The notes under the pieces are model-generated. The model saw only the letters and a list, made by a program, of their open reading frames with translations, was not told the DNA's origin and did not search any database. This document shows, piece after piece, positions 5,987 through 8,128 of a stretch of DNA of 8,128 bases. The translations under genes were made by a program, and so were the position numbers. The number at the start of each line of letters is the position of its first letter. Positions within the stretch are counted from its first letter, which is position 1. The stretch is from Granulosicoccaceae bacterium (lineage in GTDB: Bacteria; Pseudomonadota; Gammaproteobacteria; Granulosicoccales; Granulosicoccaceae): positions 1 to 8,128 of the forward strand of contig JALZUX010000510.1 in assembly GCA_023301405.1 (NCBI GenBank), read 5' to 3'.

Positions 5987-6986
5987 AAGCCCAAAACAAC
6001 AACCATTAGTTAGCTTTGTATTGCCGCATCACGGCAGGGATCTGTTGTTGATCGAAACGATTGAGTCTATCTTCAGGCAGGATATCGGCAAAGAAGAGAT
6101 AGAAGTGATTGTAGTATCAAAAACTGAATTTGATGAAGCTCATACATTGCCTGTGAAGCTGGTTGAGGCGGGGGTCAGAGGGTCTGTTCGATTTATCGTG
6201 ATACCGACAGAGAAAACCATTTCTTTTGGTAGAAATCATGGCGCTATGCAATCGTCAGGTAAATATCTGGCGTTTATTGATTCTGATGTTCGGTTGGCGG
6301 GCGATTGGGTGTCGACAATGATCCAGTTGTTACGGTCGAGCTCAGATACTGTTCTGGTGAGCGCTATTCAGGTACATGACTCTGACAATAATACTATTGA
6401 TATGATCAAAAGTAGCATGAGTCAAGCTAACCTTGGAGAGGTTTCAGCATTGCCCGGTAATGCGCTATTTATGGGTCGCAGTGCTTTTGATCGTTCGGAG
6501 AAATTCCCCGAATATCTGGAAACCTGTGAAGATTGGGTGTTTACCAATTCCTTGACGAAATCAGGTAAGTTGTTATTGACGGATGAATCTTCATTTGTTC
6601 ATTTGGGCGAAGATAAATCATACTCGGCGATGTTTTTAAAGGAGATCTGGCGTGGAAAATCTAACCTTGGGTCATTGCCGGGACGGAAAATTGACCTTCG
6701 GGAATTTCCGAGTATCGTTGTACCTGCTGTGGTGTTGCTGAGTCCGTTTTTTGCGTTAGTAGCATTAATCCTGGGTTTTAAAGTGATTGCGTTATTCGCC
6801 GCTCTATTCATAGTGTTAGCTCCCTTGCTATATTCCATTCGACTCAAGGTTCGTTCTTCTGTCGAGGTGAGATTTGGCTCTCTCATACTCTTTTACCTCA
6901 TCTACTTCAACGCTAGAGCAATTGGAATGCTCAAAGGCTTCGTGGAAGGGAATCCGGGTAAACAACATGAAATCAGTCCACAATGA
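5979..6986 (+). CDS. Glycosyltransferase family 2 with C-terminal membrane helices
   Basis: A 335-residue GT-A fold enzyme that would transfer a sugar from a nucleotide-sugar to a lipid-linked glycan at the cytoplasmic face of the inner membrane. The N-terminus has the family start VSFVLPHHGRDLLLIETIESI (11-31). SFGRNHGAMQSSGKYLAFID (82-101) leads into the metal-binding DSD (101-103). An acceptor-side CEDW (183-186) supplies the probable catalytic acid/base Asp185. After a KEIWRGKSNLGSLPGR stretch (221-236), hydrophobic segments at about 247-265, 268-286 and 300-318 anchor it in the membrane. Such tails are common in EPS-locus GT2 enzymes. The TTG start is supported by GGTGAG 8 bases upstream and by the need to keep the first beta strand. 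It overlaps the lyase-like gene by 8 bases and the GT4 gene by 4 (ATGA), so translation is likely coupled. Donor and acceptor sugars cannot be read from sequence. Confidence 0.9.
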   Translation: MDKSPKQQPLVSFVLPHHGRDLLLIETIESIFRQDIGKEEIEVIVVSKTEFDEAHTLPVKLVEAGVRGSVRFIVIPTEKTISFGRNHGAMQSSGKYLAFIDSDVRLAGDWVSTMIQLLRSSSDTVLVSAIQVHDSDNNTIDMIKSSMSQANLGEVSALPGNALFMGRSAFDRSEKFPEYLETCEDWVFTNSLTKSGKLLLTDESSFVHLGEDKSYSAMFLKEIWRGKSNLGSLPGRKIDLREFPSIVVPAVVLLSPFFALVALILGFKVIALFAALFIVLAPLLYSIRLKVRSSVEVRFGSLILFYLIYFNARAIGMLKGFVEGNPGKQHEISPQ

Positions 6987-8104
6987 CAAATCGCCCTTTA
7001 AAAGTTCTACATTTCATTTGTTCGACTGGCTTTTATGGTGCCGAGAAATGGATACTGGCACTAGCAAATAACCTAGATAGATCTGATATCGACTCTGAAT
7101 TAGTAGTCACAAAAGAGTGGGATACACATGATTTGCGTTTGACCGAAGAGTTCAGAGCAATGGGTCTTGTTGCTCACGAATTACCCATGAAAGGGCGTTT
7201 CGATGTTCGTGTGATTTCTTCATTGGTAAAGCTGCTTAAAGAGCGTGAGATCGACATTCTGCATACTCATGGGTACAAGTCCGACATTTTGGGGGTTGTG
7301 GCTGCGCGTTTAGCTAAAATTAAAAGTGTTGCAACGCCCCACGGATTTGAAAAAATGGATGACTGGAAGTTGAATCAATTTATTCGGCTGGGTTGTTGGT
7401 CCATGAAATACTTTGATAGCGTTGCACCTTTGTCCGTAGAGTTGTGCAATGACATGAGACGATTTAATGTGCCTGAAGAAAAAATTGAGTATATACAGAA
7501 TGGCGTTGATCTCAAAAATATAGAATTTCGATTGCCATCGTCGCTGCCTTCCCGCTCGACTTCGACTAGAACAGTTGGGTTCATTGGCCAGTTGATTGGT
7601 CGAAAAAATGTTCCTGACCTACTAGATGTATTTAATCTCATTGCCTCTGAAAAACCTGATATCAAACTGGTTTTACTTGGCGATGGTGATGCGCGCGAGC
7701 AGTGTGAAGCGTATGCGAAAACACTAGAAAATACAGATCGGATCAAATTCCTCGGTTTTAATAATACACCACTTGAATATTTAACAACTTTTGATCTCTT
7801 TGTTATGACATCTACCCTTGAAGGGATCCCCAGATGCCTGATGGAGTCAATGGCTATGGGTGTTCCAGTGGCGGCTTACAACATTGCAGGGATCGATCAG
7901 CTAGTCGACAATGACGAGACCGGTATGCTCGCACAGCTTGGTGATAAGGCTGCCCTTAAGGATTGTTGGGATAGACTTTTATGGGATGATGCAGTGGCAG
8001 ATCGTATTTCTCAGGCAGCAGCGGATAGGGTAAATGCGAATTTCTCTGCAGGGCGGATGGCTGAAGAATACACAGTGCTGTACAACAAGATGGTAACAAT
8101 CTAG
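6983..8104 (+). CDS. Glycosyltransferase family 4 (GT-B fold)
   Basis: A complete 373-residue retaining GT4 enzyme, normal length for the family, with no membrane segment; it probably acts in the cytoplasm or on the inner face of the membrane. The N-terminal acceptor domain begins KVLHFICSTGFYGAEKWILA (7-26), a glycine-rich loop typical of GT4, and contains HTHGYKSDILG (94-104) and TPHGFEK (118-124). The linker carries IQNGVD (171-176). The C-terminal donor domain has GFIGQLIGRKN (199-209) with Arg207/Lys208, LLGDGD (231-236), FLGF (256-259) and the EX7E motif EGIPRCLME with Glu280 and Glu288. The ATG start overlaps the GT2 stop codon as ATGA, so coupling replaces a ribosome site, of which none is clear. 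It stops at TAG 8102-8104; the last 24 bases of the window hold no recognisable feature. Which sugar it adds is unknown. Confidence 0.92.
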   Translation: MTNRPLKVLHFICSTGFYGAEKWILALANNLDRSDIDSELVVTKEWDTHDLRLTEEFRAMGLVAHELPMKGRFDVRVISSLVKLLKEREIDILHTHGYKSDILGVVAARLAKIKSVATPHGFEKMDDWKLNQFIRLGCWSMKYFDSVAPLSVELCNDMRRFNVPEEKIEYIQNGVDLKNIEFRLPSSLPSRSTSTRTVGFIGQLIGRKNVPDLLDVFNLIASEKPDIKLVLLGDGDAREQCEAYAKTLENTDRIKFLGFNNTPLEYLTTFDLFVMTSTLEGIPRCLMESMAMGVPVAAYNIAGIDQLVDNDETGMLAQLGDKAALKDCWDRLLWDDAVADRISQAAADRVNANFSAGRMAEEYTVLYNKMVTI

Positions 8105-8128
8105 TAAACGGATAGAGATCTGATTACT

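Noticed and set aside
7375..7746. Minus-strand 123-codon open frame inside the GT4 gene
   Set aside because: The GT4 motifs on the plus strand are complete; the antisense frame is low-complexity, serine-rich and unlike known proteins.

Overview
The window looks like an exopolysaccharide or surface-glycan biosynthesis locus from a Gram-negative bacterium with mid-range GC. A marine or environmental gammaproteobacterium is my best guess, but no marker gene fixes the taxon. The basis is the mix of a Wzy/WaaL-type membrane ligase/polymerase, a VanZ-like membrane protein, a large lyase-like protein and two glycosyltransferases, plus an IS66-family fragment. The ligase resembles those in exosortase-associated EPS clusters, but no exosortase or PEP-CTERM gene is visible here.

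Layout. Bases 1-132 hold the N-terminal 44 codons of an IS66-type tnpA on the minus strand, running off the left edge. A plausible IS terminus (GTAAGC..., read on the minus strand) lies at about 218. Bases 219-588 have no convincing gene but several inverted and direct repeats. Two minus-strand genes follow: a VanZ-like protein with a C-terminal beta-rich domain (3076 to 2042) and an O-antigen ligase/polymerase family protein (1980 to 589). A 297-bp divergent intergenic region (3077-3373) carries several small inverted repeats. It separates them from a plus-strand operon: an 870-residue PcRGLX/YetA-like (lyase-type) protein (3374-5986), a GT2 glycosyltransferase with C-terminal membrane helices (5979-6986) and a GT4 glycosyltransferase (6983-8104). 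The three plus-strand genes overlap by 8 and 4 bases, so they are almost certainly co-transcribed and translationally coupled.

How the genes may work together (inference). The GT2 and GT4 enzymes would add sugars to a lipid-linked repeat unit on the cytoplasmic face. The Wzy/WaaL-type protein would polymerise or transfer the glycan on the periplasmic face. The PcRGLX-like protein would cleave or remodel the same glycan. The VanZ-like protein, whose C-terminal domain resembles a carbohydrate-binding beta-sandwich, could act at the membrane surface.

The points most worth following up are the lyase-like protein, which has no visible signal peptide yet is translationally coupled to glycosyltransferases, and the VanZ plus beta-domain fusion.
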